Below, piece by piece: positions 22,600 to 33,140 of a stretch of DNA of 64,000 bases. Each line of letters starts with the position of its first letter. Position 1 is the stretch's first letter. The stretch is from Fagopyrum homotropicum (lineage: Eukaryota > Streptophyta > Magnoliopsida > Caryophyllales > Polygonaceae), in assembly GCA_033239125.1 (NCBI GenBank), contig BSWB01000002.1, positions 52,487,001 to 52,551,000 of the forward strand, given 5' to 3'. Under the pieces are notes generated by a model. That model was not told the DNA's origin and did not search any database. It saw nothing but the letters and a program-made list of their open reading frames with translations. Both the position numbers and the translations under genes were made by a program.

Positions 22600-23499
22600 A
22601 TTTACGTAAACCGTAAATAATTCCGTTTCCGTACGAGTAACATTATCCGTTAGCCAATTGTTTTATGGATGAGCAGGCCCAACTAGTTGGCCCAATGGTC
22701 TTCGGCCGGCCCACTGGCCCATTACATAATCCTTTACTAATTTAACTTAACCTAATCTAATCCTAACCTAATGATCGGCATCTACGTGCCACTGCTTTAC
22801 CTATCCCTCTCCCTACCGCAAACAACTCTCGTACATCTATCTCTTCTGCCTTCCTCGGTGAGAGTTTCCTGCAGCAGCAACTACAACCGCATCCTTCTTC
22901 CTCTCCTTCCGAACGATAGACAGCAGCCATACCCACCGACGCAACAACTACAACCGCATCATTCGTCCTCTCCTTCCGAACGATAGACAACAGCCATACC
23001 CACCGACGCAGCAACAACCACGTCAACCGTCCGACTCAGCCACAGTTTCACGCTCGTCTTTGCCGGGAACCGAAGGAAAGGACGCTGCACTCAGCCTTCT
23101 GCACTTGAACCTACTGCACGTCTCCAGCGGGAATAAGACCGAGGCCGATCGATCGGTAAGGACCCTCTTATACCTTGTCTTCACTGGTGCTCAGTAGCCA
23201 AAAGCAACTCACCTTACGCACTGTAATATTGCAGCACCCCGGACCACCTCGCTCTTCACTGTCGGCAGCCAAACGAACAGCAACCGTCCACGCTACCCCT
23301 ATTCTTGCCCTCTAATTTGCGTGCAACACCGACCGTTTTGTGCCGCCCTTACTATGGTGAGTAGACACACCTTTCAATTGTAATAGCTTGCTGAAATAGA
23401 AGAGTGGGTTGTAGTGTTGAGCAAAAGTTGATAGCAATGTAGAGATTGATATAAGCTAGAATTTGAGTACACTAAAGAGTTTCAGTTGGGGAGAAAACC

Positions 23500-23667
23500 C
23501 ACATAAAATGATCCAATAAGTCTTGCATAATTGGGTGCTGTGGGTTTCGATCCGGAGACCTCCAGGTAGAATTACAGGAAGCTTATGCAGTCAAGGAGAA
23601 TCGAACTTAAGACCTTCTGCACACTCTTACCTTGAGCTTCAACCTGCTAACTTTAGAGCCTATTTTC
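23500..23667 (-). repeat. Possible tRNA-derived SINE inside the solo LTR
   Basis: On the minus strand, a tRNA-like start (GGCTCTAAAGTTAGCAGGTTG) is followed at suitable distance by AGTTCGATTCTCC, a good polymerase III B box (near 23609-23621). The related LTR at 34787 lacks this block between otherwise alignable flanks, suggesting an insertion. A second B-box-like phrase near 23528 is on the plus strand. The A box is weak, so this is tentative. Confidence 0.4.
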
Positions 23668-26236
23668 TATAGCTTAAATCGAGAATCCACCGTTGAATTT
23701 TTAATAGGTTGTAGATTGAAATACATAGTTTACTGTGGAAAATTTTGAGAGAAAGTTAACGGTCGGATTGAGACTTACGAGGTCTTGAAGTAGGACAGTT
23801 GGACTCTTTTTGCAAAAGAGGAAGAAAATTTGACTAAGTATAGAATTCTAGTTTTATTCCAACTTTAGAGAATTTTATGGGAGAGTTATGAATAAGTATT
23901 TTTGAGAGATCTTTACCCCGATATTTAGTATGCATATCATAGAGGATCTAAGATTCTATTTTTGGAATTTTTATAACCTTATCCAAGCGGCGTTTATGAA
24001 CCCAAAATCAGGCTTTAACGACTATGGTATAAATAAAGAATGTTCGATAACTCTTATAAAATCTTACTAAATCCTTACTAAACTTTTCAATGAGAACTAG
24101 ATTATGGACAAAGGTTCTAAAAGAAAATATTAGAACTAAATGATAGACTTTGAGAATTTTCGGCACTAAGGGTAAAATGGTCTTTTACCGTAAGAGAGTT
24201 TTTTTTCCGTAATCCCTTCGCAAGAGGTTGGACATTTGGATGTGATTTTGATCCACATGCCTTATTTGACAGGCGTTTGAGTTACCACGGGTTCGGACCG
24301 AGTTGAGATTTGAGAAAGCGATTTTTTATCAAGGTAAGTCCATGCGACTTACTTAGCCGGTTTTTGGATGTTAGTTGTATGATAATGGTGGTGTGTGCGA
24401 TGTGTGTTTATAATAACAACTTGTTAGGACGACCGTTGTTATTATGTGTTAAGGCCCAAGTGTATGTATAACGGGCTGTGACATCACTGCCCAGCTCTGC
24501 CAGGAGACTGGGAGGTTCTCTATACCCAGACCATACAGATACACGGTGAGATGCATCGGATCCACTCCTGATGGGTACACGGGGGCGGAGGCGAGGTTTG
24601 GGAATCCCTCGTGTCACAAAATAAGTATCATTAGAGTGAATGACTTAAATGAAGATAATAAATGGATTGTTTGAAAGCATGATGAGTGTTTATTGTTTTA
24701 TGTGTGTGTGCTATTATTATTCTGCTAATGTTTAGATAACTAGCTAATGGTTGTTTTGTTGTGGTTTTAGTTTTACAGCAGGTTAGAACAGCAGCTGAGT
24801 GATCCAGAAGTAGTGGTCAGTCGGGTCTCCGTACTCTTTAGAGTGGGGGTCTGAGTTATCGCTTGTTGTCTTTCCCTTTTGTTAAGACAGTTAGTCTTTT
24901 CCGTTGTTTAAGTACAATAGGTTGTTAGACTTTGTTGCATTCATCCTTTTTCAAATACATTTTTATGAATTTCGGTTTTTCTTATTTGTGTCTTGTTGCA
25001 AGATCCTAGTAATATTGTTGTCAAACTGAGGTCGGGACCCATTGTGAGGTCCTAACCAGTAATGTTCCGAGTTTTGAGAATTCGGGGTGTTACATTAACT
25101 CACAAAGGCAAGGGAATGGCACACTCAAACCTAATAGAGGGTGTTGAGTCCTCTATTACCTAGAAGTCATCATCGTTGGCAACCAAGAAAGGAAATCACC
25201 GGTTAAGTCTCTTCCCACGCTTGGATATAGGTTAGAAAGGTTCAACAAGGTTAGGGTTTAAGCAATCTTTAACTTTGGTTTAAGGATAAAGCATCAAAGG
25301 TATGGCAGAAGAAAAATTGCCCTGTTCTTGAATAAAAATCGGTCGATTTTGTACCGAGAATAGCCCGATTTTTTGTTCTGTAAAGGTAAAACACACCTCT
25401 CAGGGTCCAATCTAAACGTGTGGTTCATTCTATCATCATCTTAACCACAATCTTTAACCAATCATCCTAGAATCGCAAGGGTTTTAGCCAACAACACACA
25501 TTATTAGAATCAGGAAAGCAATTGAATCAAGAAAGTCAAGAAAACGTTGAATCTTGAAATAAAAGCAAACAATCCTTAACAAAGGTTCTCAATCTTTGAA
25601 AACGAACTAAAAATAAAGAAAAACTCCAAATCTTGTGTTCAAAAGACAAAAGATTAAAAAAACTAAGAAAAAAACTTAAAAGAACTTCACTATTTCTTCA
25701 ATCTCGGATCTTGAATGCGTTTCTCCTTCTCCTTCCTTGTTGTTTCCTAGGGTTTCTTCAATGACTCTAGATGTTTTTTGGATGTTGCAAGGCGTCCCTT
25801 ATTTATAGAGGGAAACTAGGGTTGCAATTCTTATCTTTTGAAGACGTCTTGATAGAGATCGGGTGATTTAAGATAGAAATCGGGTGATCTCATAAAAATC
25901 GTCAGAGTTTTTTTACAAGATAGACCGATTTTTCTCTTTGGCAGCATGTTATCTTTTTCCATCTTCTATCTTTATTTATGGTTTCTCTTCATATCTTTTC
26001 CTATCTTTTAGATTCCTTCCTGATCCATCATGATGCTAAGTCAGGTATTGATCCATTTCCATATCCAAACTCCATCAGTTTTCCTGCAATTAAATCTAGA
26101 ACTCGTGTAGACCTCTATTCTTGAAATGTATATGAATATAGACTTAGAGGCTGTTGATTCCCGCCAAATGTATGTAAGACTGAGGTAAAATACTCACAAT
26201 ATGCATGATCATGATGACATATAATTCATGTCATCA

Positions 26237-27639
26237 ATAGAGAAAATTTAGCTATTAGGGCAGTTTTTGTTTATTGGATACTAACTAGTCCCCTAGCTAA
26301 TTTCAATATAAAATTAAAGATAAATTAAAAACAAAAGGCTGAATTATAGGAAGAAGTTATGGTAGTTAATATAATCTCATTAATTAAAAACTGCCTTAAT
26401 TCAAAAAACCTATTAAGAAAAAATGGAAACTGTATAGAGAGATTTGCAGAATCTTTTCCAAATCATATCAATGGAAACTAGATCCCAATAATTCAGAACA
26501 AAGCGTCTTCTTCCCACATCCATATCGTCTCCTATGATTTTCGTCAACCAACTTTTGCCCTCGCCGCCCATCAACCCAAAAACTTCAAAGATCATCGGCT
26601 TCTTCTTCTTCGACTCTTCATCGTTTCTTATTCCCCCTACTTCGCACCTGAAAATAATATATTATGTACATAATTTTGTACAATCATGTACATATCACAT
26701 ACACAAATTACAATGCACATACATATACACATAAACATAAAATGTAACCAGTCACCAAACAAATGTCTACATTAACCAACTCACCCTTTAAAAAATTTGT
26801 CTTTTTAACGTGAGTGATTGATCCGTTATTTTGTTTGTAAATAATTAGCTCAAGTTTCAGATTTTTAATAATAAAAATACCGATTACTAAAAAATCGATT
26901 ACTCTAACAAATTTTGCACATTTTGTGCTGACGAAAAATCGGCGGTCTCCAAAAAACGATTACAACACTTTTTAGTAACATTTTTTTGACAATTTTGTTT
27001 TTTTTAAATATAATCGAGATTTGTTTCTGTTTTCGGAATTCGAGTGTTACTCAAAAGTCGATTTGATCTGTTTTGCCTTTTATTTAAAAAAAAATATTGA
27101 TTACTTTTATATAAAAAAATTTGAGATTTATTTTTGTTTTCAAAATATCAATTACAAAGCTAGAATTTTATTTAAACGAAAATCGGTTTACTAAAAAAAA
27201 ATTTTCATTTAAAAAATAAATTTTCGAATATATTATGTTACTATTACTATAAAAATTTCTTTTAGCTCATCATATTTAAAAAAATGTTTTCACCATGAAT
27301 TTGTTAACGTTTTCAAACGAAATTCGGTTGTTATAAAATTTGATTTTTTTTCTTTTGATCATCGTATTTAAAAAATTTATTTTTAAACAAATGTTTTTTA
27401 AATCGTATTTAAAAAAATTGTTGTTTTTATAGAAAACATTCTCAAATGAGATTCGGTTGTTATAAATCGGTTTTTAATAAGAACGAATTCGGTTTTGATC
27501 ATCGTATTTACAAAAATAAATTTAAATCCATATTTTTATTTTCTGATTTTTTTAAAAACAAAATTCGATTACGATTCTTTTTCTAAAAATAAGATTCGGT
27601 TCTCACAAAATTTGATATATTTTTGCTTTTGATCATCAT
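26237..27639. repeat. AT-rich repetitive DNA
   Basis: No gene found. From about 26800 it contains repeated degenerate phrases built on GATTCGGTTGTTA and TTTTGATCATCGTATTT (27319, 27450, 27594). These recur at 29310, 29461, 32700, 39535 and 39640. The solo LTR at 27640, the foldback element and the RT relic all lie inside this family. A short minus-strand frame at 26413-26595 is not recognised. Confidence 0.6.
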
Positions 27640-29222
27640 TGTAATGCCCCAGTTTTGATTGTCACCGCCCCGCGGTAACAATGGCCGCCCCTGCGGCTGA
27701 CTATAGATCGTGCCCGATTTGTTTTAATTATGTTTTATTTTTTTCCATAAATAGAAGATCATATCTTCTATCTTATGGGTCGGCTGTCCTTTGATCTTCT
27801 AACCCTAGAGCAAACTTGTACCCTTTCCCTTGTGATCTTCTGCAGATGGTGTAAGTTTCCATCCCTTTGATCTTTCTACACGTTCATGAACCTGTTGTAT
27901 GCTTCTTCCTTTTGTTTCTCTTTCTCTTTTCGTTCTTCTTCTTCTCCTTCACGAGAATCAAGATCGAGCCTTGATTCTTGTTGGCCTTTCTGTTGTTGAT
28001 ATGATGATGTTCACAAGCTCCCTAAGTTGAGTGTTGAAGTGTGTGGATCAAAGAATCGAGCTTTGGATCCCTTGATGTTGTTTTGCTGTAAAAAAAAAGT
28101 CCGACAGTCGCTTTTGTCAAGCGACCGCCCCCGCACCTGCACCTTCCCGCCCCCGCGTCTGCAACTTAGTGTCGCCCCGCGGTTCTGTCCGACGCCCCTG
28201 CGGTTCTTATGCAATGGCTTCTGTCTTTGGTGAGCTGCTTCCTTTCCTTGTTTTCTCGTTCCTTTTCCTTAAGCTCAGTGTCAATGTTGTTCCTTGGAGT
28301 GTCTGTAAGACTAGGGATCGTGTCCCTAGCCTATGGAGATCTCTTAAAGATCATGGAGACTAGAAGTTATCGACTTCTAGCAATCGTTCCGTTCTAATTC
28401 GAGTTGTCTTGTTTGAACAGGGTTACCCTTCTTCTTGCGGGAAACTGATTTGTAGTTGACCCTTGTGCTTAACTTCAAGTGAGGTAAGTTCCTTGGGCTT
28501 ACTTAGCTGCGTTCCGTATATTGGTTTGACCGTATTGGTTGTGTTTGTGTTGTTTATCGTTATAACGGATAATTGGAATAGGATTGACCTTTGATACCTT
28601 AATTGACCAAGTGTATTATATCCGGGCAGAGACCGCTTGTCCAGTTCAAAATGGGGAAACTAGGAGGTGCTCTTGTGACCAGTCCAACAGGTGATAGAGG
28701 GATACATCCGCTCTATTCTTGTTGGTGAAAGAGGATAGAGGCGAGGGTAGTGATTCTCGTGTGACAACATAAGGCGAATTAGTAAATGGATTAACTTAAT
28801 GAAAGATAATAACCGGTTGAGTGCGAGCATGCTATATGTTTATGTTACATTATTTGTGTTTGTGCCTTTATTGTTGATTTAATATCTAGAATGTTAGCTT
28901 ACGGGTTATACCGATGTTGTAGATGCCCTGCAGGATAGAGATGTTGCTGAGTGATCCGGACGGTGTGGTCAGTCGGGGTTCCCGTACATTATAGGACGGG
29001 ATCGGGTTTATATTTCAGTTGTTCTTTCTTTTTATTTTGAACTCGGCTGCGAGTTTTTGACGTTTCCCTTTGTTACAACCTTCGGTTTTTATTAAGTTTT
29101 TGTTTTAATTTATTTGTGCCTTGTTGTAAGTTCCGATGTTATTGTTGCTACTCTAAGGGTCGGGACCCATTGTGAGGTCCTAGCTCGTAACGCTTCGAGA
29201 TCGCAGAACTTGAGGTGTTACA
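27640..29222 (+). mobile_element. Solo LTR (1583 bp) carrying the same GC-rich words as element A
   Basis: Starts TGTAATGCCCC and ends GAGGTGTTACA. Flanking 5-mers ATCAT (27635-27639) and GTCGT (29223-29227) each differ by one base from ATCGT, the sequence expected from paralogous flanks, so a decayed duplication is likely. Its 3' third aligns with the LTRs at 58026 and 62708 (GTCGGGACCCATTGTGAGG, GATCCGGACGGTGTGGTCAG). A TATA box is at 27747-27754. GC-rich words sit at 27663-27705 and 28120-28202. The 68-codon frame at 28027-28233 is low-complexity and not called. Confidence 0.85.
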
Positions 29223-29961
29223 GTCGTATTTAAAAAACTATTTTTTAAGAAAATGTTTTTTTAAACCGTATTCAAAAAACTGTTTTATATTGAAAACGTT
29301 CTCAAATGAGATTCGTCTATTATAAATCAGTTTTTAATAAAAATGATATCGGTTTTGATCGTCGCATTTCAAAAAAACAAATTTATCAATATTTTCTTAT
29401 TTTTATTTTCCAAATATTTTTAAAAATCAAATTCAATTACGATTCTTTTTCAACGAAATAAGATTCGGTTATTACGAAATCAAATTTTTCATTTTTGTTT
29501 TCAAATATTTTTTCTGATTTTTTCAAAAATTAATTTTTTTTTTTGCTAAACAAAAACTTGGATGTTTTATTTTCGCAAGCTCCTTTACTTAAAAGAGCTT
29601 TAGAAATATAATTTTTTTTTTTTTTTTTGGTAAAAAAATTTGGGTGGTTTTCAAATACCTTTTTACCGGTAGAAATACTGTTACTAAAAATGTTTAAAAA
29701 AATTAATTTTTGAATATTAACAAGAAAAATGTTTTTTCAAAAAAGTGTTCCTATTACTAAATAACGATTTCGGTTTTGATAATTGTATTTCCAAAACTGT
29801 TTTTTAAATGAGAAAATTGGATGAAATGCACCAATGACTAATTTTGTTTAGTAAATAACTTAGGCCTATAAATTTTTAAGTTAATAGCCTTATTTAATAA
29901 ATAAGAAAGAATTTGGCTTACTAGGCTCTTTTTGGTTTTTGTTAAAAAATCTATACCCCAT
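29223..29961. repeat. AT-rich repetitive DNA
   Basis: Same family as 26800-27639. A homologous block (GAGCTTTAGAA... to GTTACTAAAAATGTTT, 29580-29700) recurs at 32915-33030. Long T-runs (29608-29628). No gene seen. Confidence 0.6.
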
Positions 29962-30159
29962 ATTTTTTTTACCACTTTCATTTAATGATAGGTAAAACTA
30001 ATTAACCCTTCTATTTAAAGAAAAAGTTGTTATTTCTTATTTAAGCGTAAGTTTTAATTTTAAAAAACTGAATTTGTTTTTTTATTTTCTTTTATGAATT
30101 TAATTCTCTTTTTTATTTTCTTTATTTTTTTATTTTCTAAAATGAAGAATTTTTCACAT

Positions 30160-30870
30160 ACTGAAATTTTCACATACCGGAAATTCCAATACCGGAATTT
30201 CACATATCTGAATTTCACATACCGGAATTTCACATACCGGAACTTCACTACCGGAATTTCACATACCGGAATTTTTGCATACCGGAATTTTCACATACCG
30301 AAATTTTCAATACCGGAATTTCACATATCGAAATTTCATATACCTGGATTTCACATACCTGAATCTCACATACCGGAATTTCACATACCGGAAGTTCACA
30401 TACCGAAAGTTATCATACCGGAAGTTATCATATCATACCGGAAGTTATCATATCATACCGGACATTATCATATCATACCGGAAGTTATCATATCACACCG
30501 GAAGTTATCATACCGACTTTTTTTTTTATTTATTTTTTTGGAATGCATACTGGAGTTTCACATACCGAAGTTTCACATACCGGAAGTTCACATACCAGAG
30601 CTTCACATACCGGAAGTTCACATACCCGAAATTATCATACCGGAAGTTATTATACCGGAAGTTATCATACCAGAAGTTATCATAACATACCGGAAGTTAT
30701 CATATCATACCGGAAGTTATCATATCGGAAGTTATCATACCGGAAGTTATCATATCGGAAGTTATCATACCGGAAGTTATACCAAACAAACTGATTTTAT
30801 GTCATAGTTTAGAATTAAGAATTACATACCGGAGAATTACATACCGGAAGTTATAAAAAAGGTATGAGCA
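30160..30870 (+). repeat. Left minisatellite arm, ATACCGGAA units
   Basis: Units of about 13-15 bases, first TTTCACATACCGGAA, then GTTATCATACCGGAA (with doubled TCATATCAT variants). Dozens of copies, with decayed units at the outer edge. Confidence 0.93.
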
Positions 30871-31017
30871 AAAACGCAACATTAAGGTATCAACCTTGAA
30901 GCAACAAAAATGTCTCTAAAAATGGTATAACCTTCTTCTTTGCCCAGAGACGATCAAGACACTGTCAGCATCACCCTGAGCGAGCAAATGTTGTAAATTC
31001 ACCAGTGTAAACATCAT

Positions 31018-31902
31018 TGGCATCCGGTATGAACATCCGGTATAAAAAATTTCGGTATGAACTTCCGGTATGAAAAATTTTGTTATGAACATCCGGTATA
31101 AACTTTCGGTATAAACTTCCGGTATGAACGGTATGAACTTCCGGTAGAAAAAATTTCGGTATGAACTTCCGGTATGAAAAACTTCGTTATGAACTTCTGG
31201 TATGAACTTTCGTTATGAACTTCCGGTATAAACTTCCGGTATGAACCTTTGGTATGAACTTTCGGTATGAACTTCCGGTATAAAAAATTTCGGTATGAAC
31301 TTCCGGTATGAAAAACTTCGTTATGAACTTCCGGTATGAACGGTATGAACTTTCGGTATAAAAAATTTCGGTATGAAATTTCGGTATGAAAAACTTCGTT
31401 ATGAACTTCTAGTATGAACTTCCGGTATAAAAAATTTGGGTATGAACTTCCGGTATGAAAAATTTCGTTATGAACTTCCGGTATAAAAAATTTCGGTATG
31501 AACTTCCGGTATGAAAAACTTCGTTATGAACTTCCGGTATGAACTTTCGGTATGAACTTCCGGTATGAACTTCCGGTATGAACTTTCGGTATGAAATTTC
31601 GGTATGAAATTCCGGTATAAAAAATTTCGGTATGAACTTCCGGTATGAAAATTTTCGTTATGAACTTCCAGTATGAACTTCCGGTATGAACTTTTGGTAT
31701 GAACTTCCGGTATAAAAATTTCGGTATGAACTTCCGGTATGAAAAACTCCGTTATGAACTTCCGGTATAAAAAAACTTCGGTATGAACTTCTGGTATAAA
31801 AAATTTCGGTATGAACTTCCGGTATGTAAAATGTCCGGTATGTAAATATCCGGTATATAAATGTCCGGTATGTTAATGTCCGGTATGTAAATGTCCGGTA
31901 TG
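31018..31902 (-). repeat. Right minisatellite arm, TTCCGGTATGAA units
   Basis: Reverse-complement orientation to the left arm, with units of about 13 bases such as GAACTTCCGGTAT and AAATTTCGGTAT. A higher-order unit of GAACTTCCGGTATGAAAAA plus a TTCGTTATGAA variant repeats several times. Outer units become GTCCGGTATGTAAAT. Confidence 0.93.
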
Positions 31903-32056
31903 AAAACAAAAAATAAAAGGGAAATATAATAAAAAAAATAAAAAACAAATTAAGTAATTAAAATCAAAATTTACATAACAAACATCAAATATTCTTTCTT
32001 TTTTAATAGAAGGGTTAATTAATTTTACCTTACCATTAGAAAGTGGTAAAAAAATC

Positions 32057-33100
32057 ATCAAATATTCTTTCTTGTAAATTTATAATTCTTACAAGAAATA
32101 CAAAAAATTAATAAACGAATGTAGTCACCAAGAATTGATCTTTGATTGGTTGCCCCTTCCTCCCACCCTAATACCAACTGCACAAGTTAGATTTCACGAT
32201 TTATCTTCTTGTAAAATTTTCTTGTACACAATTAATTACTAATAGATTACGCTGATCAATTCTTGTAATTTTTTTGTAAAATTTTATCAAGAATTTTCTT
32301 GTACTCTTCATGATTTACATGAAGAGTACAAGCATGTAACATGCTAGTTTTATCAATTCACTTAAATTTTTTTGGTATTCTTTATGATTTACTAATTGAT
32401 TACGCTGATTAAAATTGGTAACTTGTTCAAAATACACCTTCTTCAATTGGGATTGTAGGTCAATTAAAAGGTAATAATTAATTAGAAATTTTTTAAATTT
32501 TTATAAAAGGGTAAATTAGTCTAAATTATTTAAAAGAGGTCATATTCTAACAAAATTATTGAGCTTCACAATTACTAAACAAAATTAGTGAACTAAGACT
32601 ACATAGCAAATTTACTCATTTTAAATCTGTATTTTTATTTTCATATTTTAATTTTTATAAAAAACAAAACTCGATTACGATTCTTTTTCTAATAAATAAG
32701 ATTCGGTTGTTGTAAAATTTGATTTCTTTTTCCTTTTAAAAAAATATTAAGAATTCTAATATGAATTCTATTTTCTGAAAACCGGTTTTTAAAATTTTGT
32801 AAAAAGAAATAAAAAATTTTGTTTTTGTTTTCGAATATCGTTTACTGAAATTTTCTTAAAAAAATGATTTCTTTTTAAAAAAAATTGGCTTTTTTTTTCT
32901 TTTTTTTTTCTGCAGAAGCTCTTTTACTAGAAAAGATCTTTCAAAAAAATGATTTGCTTTTTTCTAAATGGGTGATTTTCAAATATCTTTTGTCAGTAGC
33001 ATTACTATTAATAAAGATGTTTTAAATAAATAATTTTCAAATCATAACAAGAAAAATTTTAAAAAACCGTGTTTCTTTTACTAAATAACACAGTCTTATA
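32057..33100. repeat. AT-rich DNA, partly duplicated elsewhere
   Basis: Begins with CATCAAATATTCTTTCTTGTAA, which repeats the phrase just inside the right terminal repeat (31984-31999). From 32630 it returns to the AT-rich family of 29223-29961. No gene seen. Confidence 0.55.
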
Positions 33101-33140
33101 TTTTTTTTTGGGATCTTTTTATTAGTCGATACTTCAAAAT

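Larger units (their letters stand above)
22459..25094 (+). mobile_element. Chromovirus-type solo LTR (2636 bp) with TTAAC duplications
   Basis: Starts TGTAATAACC and ends GGGGTGTTACA, with inverted TGTAA/TTACA tips, flanked by TTAAC at 22454-22458 and 25095-25099. Its 3' end (GTCGGGACCCATTGTGAGGTCC) and its 5' inverted repeat match the LTRs of the minus-strand array at 43107-52704, which ties it to that lineage. There is no internal region, so it is a solo LTR, presumably left by LTR-LTR recombination. It lies inside solo LTR E. Confidence 0.93.
21968..26236 (-). mobile_element. Solo LTR E (Athila-like), minus strand, interrupted
   Basis: On the minus strand it starts TGATGACATGAATTATATG at 26236, close to the TGATAACACG start of B and TGATGACGTG of the fragment at 59940. 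It ends near 21968 (...AAGTATCA). It shares with the LTR of B the TATAAATTTAAG motif near its 3' end and the ACCGGGTAAGTCTC-type phrases (22437-22452, 25198-25210). Removing the inserted LTR leaves about 1.63 kb, near the 1.83 kb of B. A TATA box (CTCTATAAAT, minus strand) is near 25799-25808. No matching target-site duplication is visible, so the ends are approximate. Confidence 0.7.
29962..32056. mobile_element. Foldback-type element with minisatellite arms
   Basis: Terminal inverted repeats of about 60 bases: TTTTTACCACTTTC...CTAATTAACCCTTCTATT (29964-30017) faces its reverse complement at 31998-32053. Inside, the left arm is an array of ATACCGGAA units and the right arm an array of the reverse complement, TTCCGGTAT, around a unique core at about 30840-31020. 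This is the architecture of foldback transposons. No transposase is present. The long frames in the arms (for example repeated FHIPEFHIPE) are artefacts of the repeat. Confidence 0.75.

Noticed and set aside
26413..26595. 60-codon minus-strand frame with GGEGKSW, superficially like a nucleotide-binding loop
   Set aside because: GGEGKSW does not fit GxxxxGK[ST], there is no flanking domain, and stops lie on both sides.
30094..30807. 237-codon plus-strand frame with FHIPEFHIPE-type repeats, and other repetitive frames in the same array
   Set aside because: It is a translation of the ATACCGGAA minisatellite; several frames and both strands are open for the same reason.
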